Below the pieces are notes generated by a model. That model was given only the letters and a program-made list of their open reading frames with translations, was not told the DNA's origin and did not search any database. A stretch of DNA of 64,000 nt from Sipunculus nudus (Eukaryota > Annelida > Sipuncula > Golfingiida > Sipunculidae): contig CM049310.1 of assembly GCA_026874595.1 (NCBI GenBank), positions 42,907,558 through 42,971,557 of the forward strand. The letters run 5' to 3'. This document shows, in pieces, positions 22,989 through 35,895 of this stretch. The stretch's first letter is position 1; each line of letters starts with the position of its first letter. The translations under genes were made by a program, and so were the position numbers.

Positions 22989-23364
22989 ATGTGGCTTTAC
23001 TGTCCAAAGTAAGTATATTAGCAAATATTCACAGGATGTGCGCTTACTCAGATAGGCTAGTTAAGTATCACTAATAGAGCTCTTCTTTTCCAACAACATT
23101 TATCATATTAGAATATCAGTTCATGTTGTTTATATATACTCTAGCAGGACAATATTTGCATTTTCAGCGGACTAGTCGAGATGTCTAACTGGTTTGTAGT
23201 TGGGATTTCGTGTTGTCGTATTTATACACCCATTTACTTTCGAAAAATAGCCCGATTTAATCGGACTCAATATTATTAGGCCCTGCCATATATTGATTCC
23301 GATATCTATACAATGAGAGTTTCTACAATATAAGCCTCAGACTACACACCACCCCATGCCCTTG

Positions 23365-25411
23365 CAGCTGCGTACCTAGTCTCATTGCCGCCCGGGACGG
23401 ACTCAGATATTTCAACCCCTCTTACAAAACATTACAACTAGACAAAATATAGAACCTGTAACGTCAAATTTCCTTGTTATAGGCTTTTAGTTGACAACAA
23501 CGCAATTATATGGATGAATTCATTTGCCGGGAATCCCGTCATCACACATTAAAGAGCAGTCATACCTCTGGTAATCAAAAGATCGTCCTAATTTCAAACA
23601 AGTATATTTCAATATAAAGTGCACCAAAAAGAATAAATTTTTATAAGAATAAAAAAACACTGCAGAATACACAGGTAATTAATTAATTTAATTTATCATG
23701 TAAACACGATTTATGATTAGCTTAAACTAAGCATGGAAAAAACTTCATTTGATGAGTGTTATTCAGTTCTCAACGCATATAAATACCTTGTTACTTTTTT
23801 TACATATTTTCACCTCTTGTTATTGCTTATGACAGCAGCTATACCTAATAGAACGCGGTAATATGCATGGTACTGCAGAAGCAATCAAGGCACTTATACT
23901 TTACATATACTTACTTAAAACGCGTAATTTCCTGAGTTATATGTGGACACGGTGTAGGATCTTTCACGGAGTTAATAGAATATAACACAGAATTTAAGGT
24001 TTAAATACCAGAATGGCCGAAAGATCTGTCCTGAACACAGTAAGCCAGTGTAATAGTTGAACATGATGAACAGGGAGCTAGAAGAACGGTCGCGGCAAGC
24101 TACTAAATTTCGCCTAATGTGGATTTGTTTAGCCCCTTAACACGTTAAAATGACTTAACCAAGGGCCGACGAGACGTGGGCCCACGTCTGGACCATTCAA
24201 GGACCAGCAGAACAGTGGCAAATCTTTGCACCCGACTCAGGACAAGCCTCCTTTACAATAGGGTGGCATATTAATGGGTCAGTCCAAATATAGATAAGAG
24301 GGGTGGAAGGACTGATGTCTTACAAGGGTATATTTAATGTTTAACCAAATGTTTGAATAAACTGTGGGTTTTTTGTATAATTACAATATCTTCAAAGTTA
24401 AAACATGCTTAAATTCAAGGCTACATCAATTTCATTTTAGAATTAGTGGTTATCTTTCTGCACTTTACGCGGTTTTATCCATAAACTTAAGTTTATATGT
24501 TATTCAAAAACGTATTTGAATAAATTCAAGTAATTGAAATATATTTAAAATATTTAATTGAAATGATTTTTTTCACAGCAAACAACAATTGTCTGTAGGC
24601 AGTGGGTCATTAAACGGTTAATAAGAGTACATGCAGCTAAATATATCTTTATTTCAGATTTTAAACTCTAAAATGTAACACTGATACTTGATAGGTATAC
24701 TGAACGTTTGTCATAGCAGCCAAGGAGATGCATCCCGCCAGACATTTAATATAAACTTATATTTGAAATGCAATCTTAAAGATAAAATAACTCGTACATA
24801 GGTCTGGGTGAAAGAATTCACATAACATAAAAAATTATGTATGTCATATTAACATTAAATTCTATAACCAGTGGTAGATCAAGAGACACAGATATTTGGT
24901 AGTACTCAATATATTCACGATAGTGTAAACTTTTGTATTTTATTGAGACTGATTAAGAGGATGGGGAATCAGGGAAGGGGGCATTTCAGGTTGCTTCAGG
25001 TAAAATGTTTAAATGTCATGGAATTTAAGGGAATTCTAGAGTTCAAGAGTGGGAATTCTTTATATATTCCAAGGAAAAAAAACAGAATTCCTCATAATAT
25101 TTTCCACACAATCTGTAAAATAGACACCCCACCACCAGGGGCCATTGGTATTCTGGCAGGGATTTTCCCTGGTTAGTGCCTAGGGATATCTGTAAACGTA
25201 GACCGCCCTGAAATACACGCCTTTGCAAGACTGGTAAGAACTTTAAATTTTTCTCACCAATCTTGAAAAAAGGAAAATTTGTATTTTATTAAGGAACTCG
25301 TGCCATTTTAATTATAATGATTCCCCAATATGCCGCCCCCCAAAATGTGTCGCCCGGGGCGGACCGCCCCTGCCGCCCCCCCCCCCCCCCCCCCCCTAGG
25401 TACGCCACTGA
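23365..25411. mobile_element. Non-autonomous hAT element, about 2.05 kb, 8-bp TSD with one mismatch
   Basis: The left end starts CAGCTGCGTACCTAG. The right end, read in reverse complement, starts CAGTGGCGTACCTAG (13 of 15 match). Both are followed by a CCGCCC..GGGC block. Flanking 8-mers are TGCCCTTG (23357-23364) and AGCCCTTG (25412-25419). The right end holds a poly-C run at about 25375-25397. No transposase frame is visible. It lies in a VWDE-like intron. Confidence 0.82.
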
Positions 25412-26007
25412 GCCCTTGTAACTAGTGGCAACAGGTTTTGATTACCCCGTGCCAGCGGTCACTCTTCAGAGCCGGGCCCGTTGAAACGAAATGTAACAAC
25501 ATTCTAGCTGTCAATCACTCGAGTCAGCGAGCTATCAGTGAGGTCATCAAGTGCACCTGTTCGACTGGTCTTCTTTGTCCCTGCTAAACTCGCTGACATG
25601 CTTGAGGTATAAAGGTCAGTAAATGTTTACTTTAAAAATGATGATCCAAGTTTAAATTTAGTTGCTATCGAAACCATGAAACACATACTTATTGGTGTTA
25701 AAATGGTTTAATATCCAGTGTCTTTGGTGTTGTTTGGCAGTACACAGGCAGTCAAAGAAGATGGAACGGATCCGTTGTATTTTCCTTGGCTTATATTGTA
25801 GAAACTCTCGCTGTATGGCTATCGGACTCAATATATGGCAGGGCCTAATAATATTGAGTCCGATTACATCGGGCTAGGGAAAAAAGTAACAGTGTTCACT
25901 GCATTGTCGTATTGCCTAACTATGGCCATGTTAGCCCGATTTTTGATATTATGGTTATACAGGACATCCTTCAATGCGCCCGTATATACACTACAAATCA
26001 ATTGCAG

Positions 26008-26198
26008 GTATTGGATAGGACACGGACTGGAGATCTACGTGGAATGAGATTTATAAAGACCCTGCGGTCATGAACATCACCGCCACTGTGGAACGTATGC
26101 AGAACGACCATACCGCCCGCATCATGCACATAAAGATGAGGTCCTCTGACCTCCACCTGCACAAGGTCTGGTAGAACGTGACGATGCCAAGTGTTGCG
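26008..26198 (+). pseudogene. VWDE: VWDE-like exon with two in-frame TAG codons
   Basis: 191 bp, acceptor AATTGCAG, donor GTAGGT, entering in phase 1 from the exon ending 22988 and leaving in phase 0 into the next exon. It reads DTDWRSTWNEIYKDPAV, ITATVERMQNDHTARIM and VTMPSVA, typical of the segment just before VWD. TAG occurs at 26016-26018 and at 26172-26174. Using the internal TAG at 26016-26018 as an alternative acceptor would avoid the first stop but break phase. The second stop cannot be avoided with a strong donor. Confidence 0.68.
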
Positions 26199-26754
26199 GT
26201 AGGTGCAGATGACACGGATGTTTATTTCAAAATCTTTACCTTGCAAATGTTGGGGTAAAATGTGCATATTTTATAACAACTAATTACAATTAGATAGATC
26301 CTCTATTTCTTTATTTCAGCCATGTATATAACATTCATATGCATATTGATTTAAGTAAGAAACTTGCTTAAATAAGGCATCAATTAACATATCAAGTTTG
26401 GCCTGAGCAACTTCGATTGATATGACAAGACTTTTTTTTATAGAAAGAGCCACCTGTCTCCGGTTAGATGAACTAAAAGAATGCCCGACCGATTAAGAAG
26501 GCTGTTTGGTCATCCCCAGGGTTATCACCCCTGAAATACAACGGGTTTATATGTTAATCGCATGTTCCACTATAAAAAGCAGAAAATATAATATTTTAGT
26601 ATCATTAAATGTTTATTTCACACGCAAATAGCCGCAATTCTAGATACATAATTATTGTTGTTACAGTTACATTATGCAAATAAAAGCAATTCTAGGTGCA
26701 TTATTATTGCAATTATAGATGTATTATGCTGATATACAGTGTTTATTTTGACAG

Positions 26755-26910
26755 GTATATGTGGAGGACGCGGAATCCGTCGATCGTGGAACGCACCCAA
26801 CGTGTAAATCAGACAATGATCCTCACATGACCACGTTTGACGGCTGTCCTTATGAGAATCCGTACCGCGGGGAGTATATCCTGTACCGCCACACCACTCT
26901 CCCTATACAG
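26755..26910 (+). pseudogene. VWDE: VWDE-like exon: start of VWD domain
   Basis: 156 bp, acceptor TTTGACAG, donor GTAATT, phase 0 on both sides. It reads VYVEDAES, CKSDNDPHMTTFDGCPYENP and RGEYILYRHTTLP. DPHMTTFDG is the hallmark opening of a von Willebrand D domain. No stop. Confidence 0.85.
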
Positions 26911-27179
26911 GTAATTTTACTACTGATAAAGGCCACGTGTACTGTCTATTCCAAATTTTAAACAACGTGCAGCACGTGAACATACCTAATTATAAGCACT
27001 TTGGCTCCAACGAATCTCATACGAGACTCAACCCCAGGTTAAACAGGCACCCGGGTGAAGTGCTTATTTACACATCAGTCCGGATTCAATGACATATTTA
27101 TGTCAACATTTCTTAAATGGCAATCATGAAAAGTTCTGCATTTTGAATTTCTTAATCCTTCTCATTGGAGTTTGACTTT

Positions 27180-28250
27180 TGTAAGTCATCCGAGATATAG
27201 CGATCACCAGTTTCTCCGTCGTCCATCCGGCCGTTCGGCCAATAGCAGGTACAAATCGTAACCGTAAGACCCAGAAACTTCGAATTGAACTTCTTCTTGG
27301 AACATTAAATTAGATCATGACCTATATTTTGCGAGATATGGGCCGAAAACATAATATTGAGCACCAAGACATTCAAACGGGGCACAAATTGTATTCATTA
27401 GGAATTTAATCTGCTAATGGAATTAGGCCAGGGAGCTACAGGGAAAAAAACACGATTTGAGCACCCTGAATGTCAGATAGGGACAATTTGTATCCGTCAG
27501 GCCAAGAATCTTCTAATGCAATATACGGGGGGTGGGGTTGGAAAATCTCCTTGCATACCTGAAACTAGGTGATGATGACATATTCTGCGAGCTACCGGCC
27601 GAAAACCAGATTTCGAGCACCCAGGCAGGCACGGTACAAAACTTAACTGTTTGACCTAGAATCTTCTCGTGTAAAACCAGTGAGGTCCTTTGGAAATCTG
27701 CTCTGAATCCTGAAATTAGTTCACTCTAACCTATATTTTGTGAGCTATAGGAAAAATATTAATTTAGCACTGTGAAGTCAGATGGGCACAAATCACAACG
27801 GTTGGACCTAGAACTTACTTACCTGAAATTCAGGTAGGTCCAGTGCCGATCTCCTTGGAACGCTGATATCTAGTCATGGTGGCCTATATTCTGCGAGCTA
27901 CGGGCCAAAAATATGATTTTCAGAACCCAGACAGTCAGACAGGGTACAAATGGTATCCATAATCTCCGTTACCACCCGAGATTAGGTCGTGATGACCAAT
28001 ATTCTGTGAGCTACAAGTGGAAAACTGTTGGGTCAAGAAACGTCAATAAAATGTCATTTTATTGTCTACTTGGAAATATTAAATTAGTTCAATGTGAACT
28101 TTATTATTTGAATCTATGTAAACGAACATGCTTTGAGCACCCTATAAGTCACATAGACAGTTTAACGTAGAAACTTCTAAGCATCTAGGCAGCCCATGGT
28201 AAAATGATCTTGGAAACTGGTATAAAGCATGATTTAATGCACTCTGAAAC
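27180..28250 (-). repeat. Inverted-orientation array related to the 14-15.9 kb family, about 150-bp units
   Basis: CCTATATTCTGCGAGCTACGGG-like segments recur at about 27325, 27432, 27590, 27733, 27882 and 27999. GGACCTAGAATCTTCT-like and CCTGAAATTAGG-like segments lie between them. Reverse complements such as AGAAGATTCTAGGTCC and CCTAATTTCAGG are exactly those of the 337-bp array at 14-15.9 kb. The start (GTCATCCGAGATATAGCGATCACC) is the inverted form of that family's terminal sequence. Confidence 0.78.
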
Positions 28251-28847
28251 ACATTTTACCCACATTTCAAGGATGTTTAACAAATATTTTTCATCATATT
28301 TTTAAGGGGCCAATCACCTTTTTGGCCTTTATAAACTAAACCGCATACAGGCTGCTTGTTTTGTTTATTTCATGGTGTTTATAGTATGTGGGGGTCCGCC
28401 GAAATAGTGAAAACAAATTCAACAAGAGCATCTGGAAGCAAGTGAGATAAGCCAGAGCTTTGCAAATGGCGTTTTGCAACCAGTGACCCTTCTACTTCCG
28501 CATATATGCAAACTTCCACCTTAGGTAAGATGTTTTCCCCGTTTTTTCAACATTGCTGTGTTGAAAAATATGTTGTTGATAAACAAGCACATAAATCCTT
28601 CACGAAGGTATTATAAGAACTTTTCACAACGAAAATTACCTTGAGATCATTAATGTATAAACAGAGGAAGCCATAAATCACATAAATTCTTTTTCAAAAG
28701 ACTGGTGAATGGTCAACTCTAACATATATAATGAATATATGCTTCACCTGTATGTAAAATTCAGATGGGCGTCATGGCCCATGGGATACATTTTTGTGAA
28801 GAAAATGTGATAGAATTGAATAAATATCACGCTACTAAATTTTTCAG

Positions 28848-28973
28848 GTCAACACTTTTTATACGGACTGTCGAACTGTTGGTCCTGGTGAACCTGACCC
28901 GAGTTGTAACTGCGCCATGGCCGTGAAATCCGGAGGGGATGTCTTCATGATAGACGGAGAATATAACTACCAG
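28848..28973 (+). pseudogene. VWDE: VWDE-like exon: middle of VWD domain
   Basis: 126 bp, acceptor TTTTTCAG, donor GTTAGC, phase 0 both sides. It reads VNTFYTDCRTVG, SCNCAMAVKSGGDVFMIDG. The CNC...AVKSGGDVF pattern is the second part of the VWD domain. No stop. Confidence 0.82.
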
Positions 28974-29639
28974 GTTAGCTTTAATTAATGTACAAAATCA
29001 TAGTAAATAGACCATAGTTACTCGAAGCAAAATCTTTAACCAAACCTCATTTCCTTACTTTTAATGTTGCAAATCGTATATTTTCACTCTTTTTGGCCGG
29101 AGTCCTCAATGAAGTCCTTAATCAATAAACATACATATTTACATGCAGATCAACTACCTTTCTTCAGCGTACATGTGAGCTTATGTTATGAGATGGCAGA
29201 GACGATAGCCGCCAGCATCACTAACTGTGATGCAAAAATCAGTTATCTAAAAAAAACTCTGTCGGATCGAGCATATTTTTTGGCTGTCCGCATCGACTAA
29301 GATTTTACAGAGAAAAAGCTAAATAAAATTTCCAAAAAGTGTCCAGCAAAATTTATCCCAGAAACAATCCACTCTCAAGTTTGTTCGACTGAATTGAAAA
29401 TGCATCGTAGCCAAAGTCTTTCATTATGTTTAAACATATTTGCCAACAAGACAAGTTTCAGACTGCACTATTTATAGCTTTGTTAGACCCGCAACTGTAT
29501 CAGATTTGCCAGCAAGTTAAGTTTTAGTCTGTGTCTATTTGCAGCTTTGGTTGACTGTCAAATGTATCAGATTTTATTCAGGAAGGATATGATATCAGCG
29601 TAAAATTGTGCATATCTAGCCAATCGTACAGCTACGTCG

Positions 29640-29700
29640 CTATGCAAAACTGGTGGCGCCACCTACAATAATTTTGACACAGTGTGTGCCCCTGCTTAAG
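29640..29700 (-). repeat. Isolated GGTGGCGCCACC-bearing repeat copy, inverted
   Basis: The perfect palindrome at 29652-29663 is followed by CTACAATAATTTTGACACA. This is the reverse complement of the monomer sequence next to the palindrome in the 9.3-10.3 kb array (TGTGCTAAAACAATTGCAGG). Confidence 0.6.
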
Positions 29701-30632
29701 TCTCAGGACTTATTCGACATATCGAACTGAAAATCTGCTTGTCCATACATCTTGTAGAGTTTTTTTTATATACAGTACTTATGGCTCCACTACATTGTTT
29801 CGATTGAAACAATCTTATATTATATCTTATATTGTAATGGCTTTTAACATGTTTGTGTCACACATGTACTTGAAACGTTATAAAGTACTTTTTAAAAATG
29901 GCGAAGAAGGGAAGCATTAAACCTAATGTATATCCGATTGAACAGGTTAGCATTAGGCCTGTTGGCCTTTTTAGAATCGAAATACTTATATTGGACTATT
30001 ATGAACAAGATCCTTGGTTAATTTAATGTCTATACACGCACCAAGAAGTTTATCCTTTAAAATATGAACAAGCCATCTAATAATGATGACCGTTTATTGA
30101 TATTCCGTAGATTTCATAACATCATACACATATTAATAGAGGTTAGTCTAGTCGTTGATCAACTTGTGCTTCCGCTAACTTTTGACATACATTCAAAAAG
30201 GACTTCAAATGTCTCAAAAAATAATATGCGATATTCATAAAAAATGGTAACATTCAAATAAAGAATGACATCTTAATATGCAAATGTGAGAGGATCGTCA
30301 CGTCCTTAAACAGGATTGGGACGCCCTGATATGCTAATACCAGGAATTCGCCATACGGACTTTACAGGTCTTTTGTGATCATAACTGGCACAGAGTTACG
30401 TCTTTCGGTACATGCAATCAGGTTTTATTTTATGCATTTTAGTAGCAAACATACATACTTAAAGTCCTGGCAGGGATATACAAGAACTGGATATGGTTTT
30501 GTAATTAGCTGTGATCGTGTTAAGCCATATGTGATAGTTTGGCACAGTAACAGTCACAGCCGGGTGTTCCTCACTGAATTTACACTATATCAATACAACC
30601 TTGATATAGTTTATACCTGATCATATTTTCAG

Positions 30633-30832
30633 ATTATTCTCCCGACAAACACAGTGGTAGACGTGATCGATGTAGTGGGCACGACGATCGGTTCTGTGAC
30701 AATCAGAGCCTCCGTTCATGACTTTGGCTTTACCGAGGGACTTTGTGGTACCTACAATGGTAACAGGGACGATGACTTCGTGCACGGAAATGCCAACAGA
30801 ACATTCCAAACACAGTGCTCTTAGAGGTCCTG
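30633..30832 (+). pseudogene. VWDE: VWDE-like exon: end of VWD domain, with in-frame TAG
   Basis: Acceptor ATTTTCAG, phase 0 entry as expected. It reads IILPTNTVVDVIDVVG, VHDFGFTEGLCGTYNGN and RDDDFVHGNANRTFQ. GLCGTYNGN is the classic end of the VWD fold. TAG at 30822-30824 interrupts just before RSW. The 3' boundary is uncertain: GT dinucleotides at 30827 and 30833 both give a phase that does not fit the next exon. Confidence 0.78.
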
Positions 30833-30834
30833 GT

Positions 30835-32727
30835 ACGAACGCTAATATGATTTTTTAACTGGGAAGTTTCCATTTGTCCGTCAGCGTATGTGCGTATATG
30901 CATGAAAATCGCCACAGGAGCTATTTTGACGCATGGGGTCTGCGTGAACTCAGGGATTCAGGGTCAAATAACGTCCTTTTAGCATCTTTTTGTGGAAGGC
31001 CAGCTCCATTCCCTGTACAAATATATTATAATTTTTCAGTCTGCCAGTTCAGGTATATATGCGCACATGGAAACACACCTATTTTTCACGCTCATACTAA
31101 CATACGCAAATACGCGAACATGGAAACATACCTTAAGCACACAGAAACTCCCCTTCGAAACGCACACTTAAATTATGCCCCCCGGGGGGGGGGGGCGCAG
31201 GAGGCGTAACAATATTTGCAGGTATGCTACTGTAATCAGCAAACGTGCACTTTTGTTTGGAATTTGCACACTCATTGTACTTTTTAGAAGAGAGTGATTA
31301 TTACTTTCTTCAGCCAAATGAAACAGTTTAAAATTAGAAACTTCGATTTTCGCAAGCTTGTTTATCAATTGCGTATGTCTGTTTTTTGCTTATTTGCCTC
31401 GCTGCCTTGACCACAGTTTTACAACAATCAACATGAAACTTAAAGGGATGATGGAAAACCTGAAGTCCCGGGAGCCTATTGTTTTTGGTTAATATACGTC
31501 AAAGGTCAAGGTCATCCGAAAATGACGAAATCTTATTTCCGTCTTAACTTAATCAATAATCAAACGTAAGCTTAATTTCCAATCAGTCGACAGATCTTAG
31601 TCTTGTATCACCTTGTCAGTATGTCCGTCTGTCTGTCAGTTGTCCGCAATGTCGCCAGTTTGCTGGTTCTTATTGAGTTTGACATATGGTTTTCTACAGG
31701 CCACAGTTTTGCAGGAATCCTTTTGAAACTTTAACATCTTATGTCTTACAAGTATACATGTAATTCAAAAGTTTTTTTTCATTTTTTGAAAAATAGTCGC
31801 TAGGGGGCGCTGCACCTGAAACACTACTACATATCTTTTATTGGACATATCTCAAAAACTATAAAGCTAACCTACAAAAACTTTGGCTCATTTTATGCCT
31901 GTGCACTATCAGATTGACTATAGTCACTTGTTATCTCAGATGTGTCACATTGGCAATATATCTGTCTGTTTGTCAGTTGTCCTAAAGTGAGCTTTTTTTG
32001 GTTCATGCGCCTTATATATAGAATTCCACAGGCTCAAGTTGAGCAGGAACAATTTTTAACTTAAAAATATTGTTAATAGGAACGATATATGTTTATTATT
32101 TATATAGGTCAAACTTCAAGATCAAGGTCGTCAAAACACGTCGAAACTTAAGTGCCTTCATAACCATGTATAATATATATACATGTCCGATGTAATTTAC
32201 ATCATGTTAGCACCTATAGAACTCTGTGATTTGCTTCTGTTTTACGGTGAGTTGGGCTGTGTCCTGCACGTGTGTCTCCGGTGCGTAAAAGTGTTTGATC
32301 TGGAAGTATGACTTGTCTGACTGTTCCAAATAATATGCGTGACGTATTTTAACCTACCATTGTTAACCCACTTCATGTGTGCTGTGACCGTATCGAACTG
32401 CATCACCGAGCACAGGGTTATTAAGGTCCTTTGTAAACTTGTGCTTCTGCAGTTATCACAGGGGCTACTTTTGAAGTTCCGGTCTATGATCATTAATGGG
32501 ATAACACAAACACAACTCACAGACTCATTGAAGTACTTGCATTTAACGTGAGTTTTTTACCTTTCTGCCCATATTTCCCCTTGCGTTAATCGGAAGTTTG
32601 CGATTACGAGGCTTCCGATTATGCGGCGCGTTTTTAATGATAACATATAGGAAATGGTTTTGGTTTTCAGAATTTCTTGCAAATAAGCGGCATTTTCTGT
32701 AAACCGTTTTGCAAATAAATGGCGTCG

Positions 32728-32790
<63 letters not shown>

Positions 32791-33450
32791 GAGAGAGAGA
32801 GAGTATCATATCATTTATATTTAATTTCAGACCGGCAGGATTTAGCCTTATAAAAATAAATTGATTAGAAATTAATAGACTATATCAAAGAAATAATTTT
32901 TGCAGAAACGTCAGAAATTTAAACAGCTCAACAATCTAAATGTTTACATAAACCACTTGATGGCACCGATAAAAATTATAGCGGGAATACTTTCTCCAGA
33001 CTCCCAGCAGGACACCCTTTGAGCTTATGGAATTGAATTCATCAGCACAACGGAGAAACATTCCAACTTTTGTGCCAATGTAGAGACGATAAATTCCCCT
33101 CTGCAGCTGACTGTGGATTCCACAAAAAAGTTAATATTTTACATATAAAAAGATAAGAGTCGTATGTTGGTAAAAAATTCTTAATCTTAAATTGACTTTA
33201 AAAATGCACCTACGTCATATATTGCCCAAAAATTACCGTAAAATAAAACAAAGGTTAGATAATTGTAGAAATAAATAAGCTTGTGACTTGATGTATATAA
33301 AATTGAGATGAAATTACCACATTTTAATTTTATTCATTTAACAATGTAACATCAAAGCCCTTCCAAGTTAAATGTTTGCATGCATTTATGAAGAAAGCCG
33401 GCTTTGGAACTTAAGGTGTGAGAGCTACAATATACCATCGTGGCTTTCTT
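30835..33450. other. Non-coding with repeat fragments
   Basis: A poly-G run lies at about 31184-31194. Two copies of about 310 bp, with GTCTGTCTGTCAGTTGTCC and CCACAG/CTCAAG blocks, lie at about 31600-31910 and 31930-32160. A (TA)n tract is at 32732-32787. No reliable gene. Confidence 0.5.
32732..32787. repeat. (TA)n microsatellite
   Basis: Pure TA dinucleotides, followed by GAGAGA. Confidence 0.95.
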
Positions 33451-33457
33451 TTTTCAG

Positions 33458-33613
33458 GTAGATGGATGTGTTGCTTGGGGCTAAGAGGTCACTGACAAAA
33501 ATGAAGGACGCTGCAAAATTTCTAATTCCCTCTCTAGTACCTCCGGGGTTTATTCGGATTTCAGCGATATGAGTGCTCCGTCCTTTGAGTACTCAGAAAA
33601 TGAATTTGTTCCG
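33458..33613 (+). pseudogene. Possible last VWDE-like exon in window, with in-frame TAA
   Basis: Acceptor TTTTTTCAG, donor GTAAGT, 156 bp, open in phase 0 except for TAA at 33482-33484. It reads VDGCVAWG, stop, EVTDKNEGRCKISNSLSSTS and FEYSENEFVP. Position and style fit the region after VWD, but I cannot match it firmly. Confidence 0.45.
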
Positions 33614-35895
33614 GTAAGTAAACATGACAGCTTGCATTAATGTTTCTGGTCAAACAAATATTTATATTTTATTCGCAGGTGGAAAAGGTCCAGTGTACTT
33701 GTAAATATATAAGATATTTATTTAGGGTTTTCATTAAATTAAACAATGACCCATAAAAAACAAACAGTGTCACGCGCTGCTGTTTTAGCGACCTGGTGAT
33801 AAACCCAAGCGTTTTCCCTCTGCAAGTGGACAACACCTTTGTTTTGTTTGATTTGTTTGATGATGATGCGTGTTCAGAAGTAATATCGGGAAAATACTAT
33901 TTTACGAATTGTAATATGCAGCGTTTCCTGGCAAGAACAAGGTTCTGTTGCAAAAAAAACTTATCTTAAGAATTAAATACCTCAGTAGCCTGAAGTATTA
34001 CTGTTAACAACTGTGCCGTCATATTTGTAACTGTTGTGACTTTCACATTTCTACCCACAGAGGTACAAAATTTTCCAACAGACCTGAGATGAAACATATA
34101 TTTATATCTTGAAATTCGAAATGGCGGCTGAAAAAGCGGCTGATAAAAATGACACCTGATGATTTTGGAATCAGCACCCCCGAAATTGACAAAGTCAAGC
34201 AAGAAAATCAATCCTGGCACGACAGTCCAGATGGATAAAAATATGTGACATAGAATACTGTAATACGTTGAATCCTAGACATGTCGGAATTCAGATATAG
34301 CCGCCATACTACAATCGGTGATTTGTTTTCGCGTGCAATTTCTCAACACAAACAGGCTTGATCTTCTTGATCTGTGCGACCTGCACAGACTAATCCAGTT
34401 CTTTACAGATCGTAGTTTGGGATGGATGTCTGGACTTAACCCAAACGTTACTGGTGAAACAGTTGCTTTAAGTTCATAAAACTTCATGTCGTACATTTGC
34501 ACGTAAACACAAACTCAAAAGGAATATGGATACTAATTAAATATACATATTTATTAATGATTAAATCATAATACAAATCTGTTTGAATTCATTATAATGA
34601 AAGAAAATACAAATTCTTATCATTCACATATATAAATGACACATTTATTAAGAATATGGCACATAATATTAGACATTTTTAATACAGATTAAACACCAGT
34701 TGTCGCCAATTATAAACCATTGTACATTTAACCGTAAACTTAAAGTCTGTCTATTTATCCTCCGCAAGAGGCTTTTCTTCAGTTTCTGGCAACCTGATTG
34801 AAATGTATGAAATATTCTCAACAAAAATAGATTAATTTTCATCATTGACCATCAGATCGCTTCATCCGCAAACGATTTCTTTATGGCATCGGGGTAACCT
34901 AAACAAACACATTTTCTCATATTACCTACACTACCAGTGAAAGAAAAATTGATTTATGATATCTGCACCAGGTGTATATTATTATATCGTATATTTATTT
35001 TCAATATAATGTCACAGTGTTTTGTGGATATTATATCGAATCCGTTTTGTTTGGACACAAAAATGAGGAAAAAAAAAGTAAACGCATGTGAAGAAAATCA
35101 CTAGATTAAACACTTTTTCATGGCGCCGTTTGAAAATGCTGTCACTGGGCACTCCATCTTGTATACTGGAATACAGAAGTTAAATAAGAATAACTGTAAC
35201 CACGCAAATCCATTCATCAACACGGTAAACGGTGTCATCATGATTCAAATAGATATCGGATCAGCCCAGGTTTTAATTTGCGGGTTGTAAATATAGACCT
35301 CTCCTCATATTTCATTTTAAATATTAAAAACACATTCACACAAGATCGAGTTTTGATGTTTTAAGTAAATGTTTCGACAAATTTAGTATCAACTTCAAAA
35401 CATTTTCATGAAATTGGTAATGACTTTATTAGTCACCACAGCACAATTCACAATTGCACCACATATAGCGCCACCACTAGCACCAATTGATGCCAACATG
35501 AATCAATTCATACGAATAATGAGGAGTATAAAATTACCACAATTTTACGCAAGGAGACATCGATTGTCAACTTAGCGAAACAAAATGTTCCAACACGTGT
35601 TGTAAAATGAAACAGGTCAATGAACCAACCACAAGAAGAAGAGCCCAAATGCCATTCTCCACACGCGAGATCTCGTCTATGAAGGGGATAGATCTCTTGC
35701 CAGTCAATGCGCACAAGGCACTATTTTCATTCAAGTGCAAGCTATTTCACCTAGTAATTAAAATTACAATAATTAAGGCAATGGAGCAAATATAGAACAT
35801 GCATTGACAACATTCATTTTAATAAAACAGTTATAAAGAATATGAGTTTCTGTTTATTTTTAACATGACGTCTTGGTGCATTTGCTCAGTCATGT
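33614..35895. other. No gene recognised; includes half of an old duplicated block
   Basis: Open frames on the minus strand at 34275-34502 and 35508-35714 match no family I know. Sequence at about 34900-35300 (CATCAACACGGTAAACGGTGTCAT and its surroundings) is homologous to about 54080-54280. Confidence 0.45.

Larger units (their letters stand above)
17464..33613 (+). pseudogene. VWDE: VWDE-like gene (D8C-linker-VWD), apparently pseudogenised
   Basis: Nine exon-like segments on the plus strand keep splice signals and mostly matching phases. They read in VWDE order: D8C domain over two exons, cysteine-poor linker exons, a further linker exon, then a von Willebrand D domain over three exons. VWDE proteins are secreted, with EGF repeats after VWD. 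No EGF exon was found. In-frame stops occur at 26016-26018, 26172-26174, 30822-30824 and 33482-33484, and one junction (exon ending 21029 to exon near 22815) does not match in phase. Introns carry hAT, foldback and SINE insertions. It may instead be a functional gene with assembly errors, but four stops make a pseudogene more likely. Confidence 0.7.
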
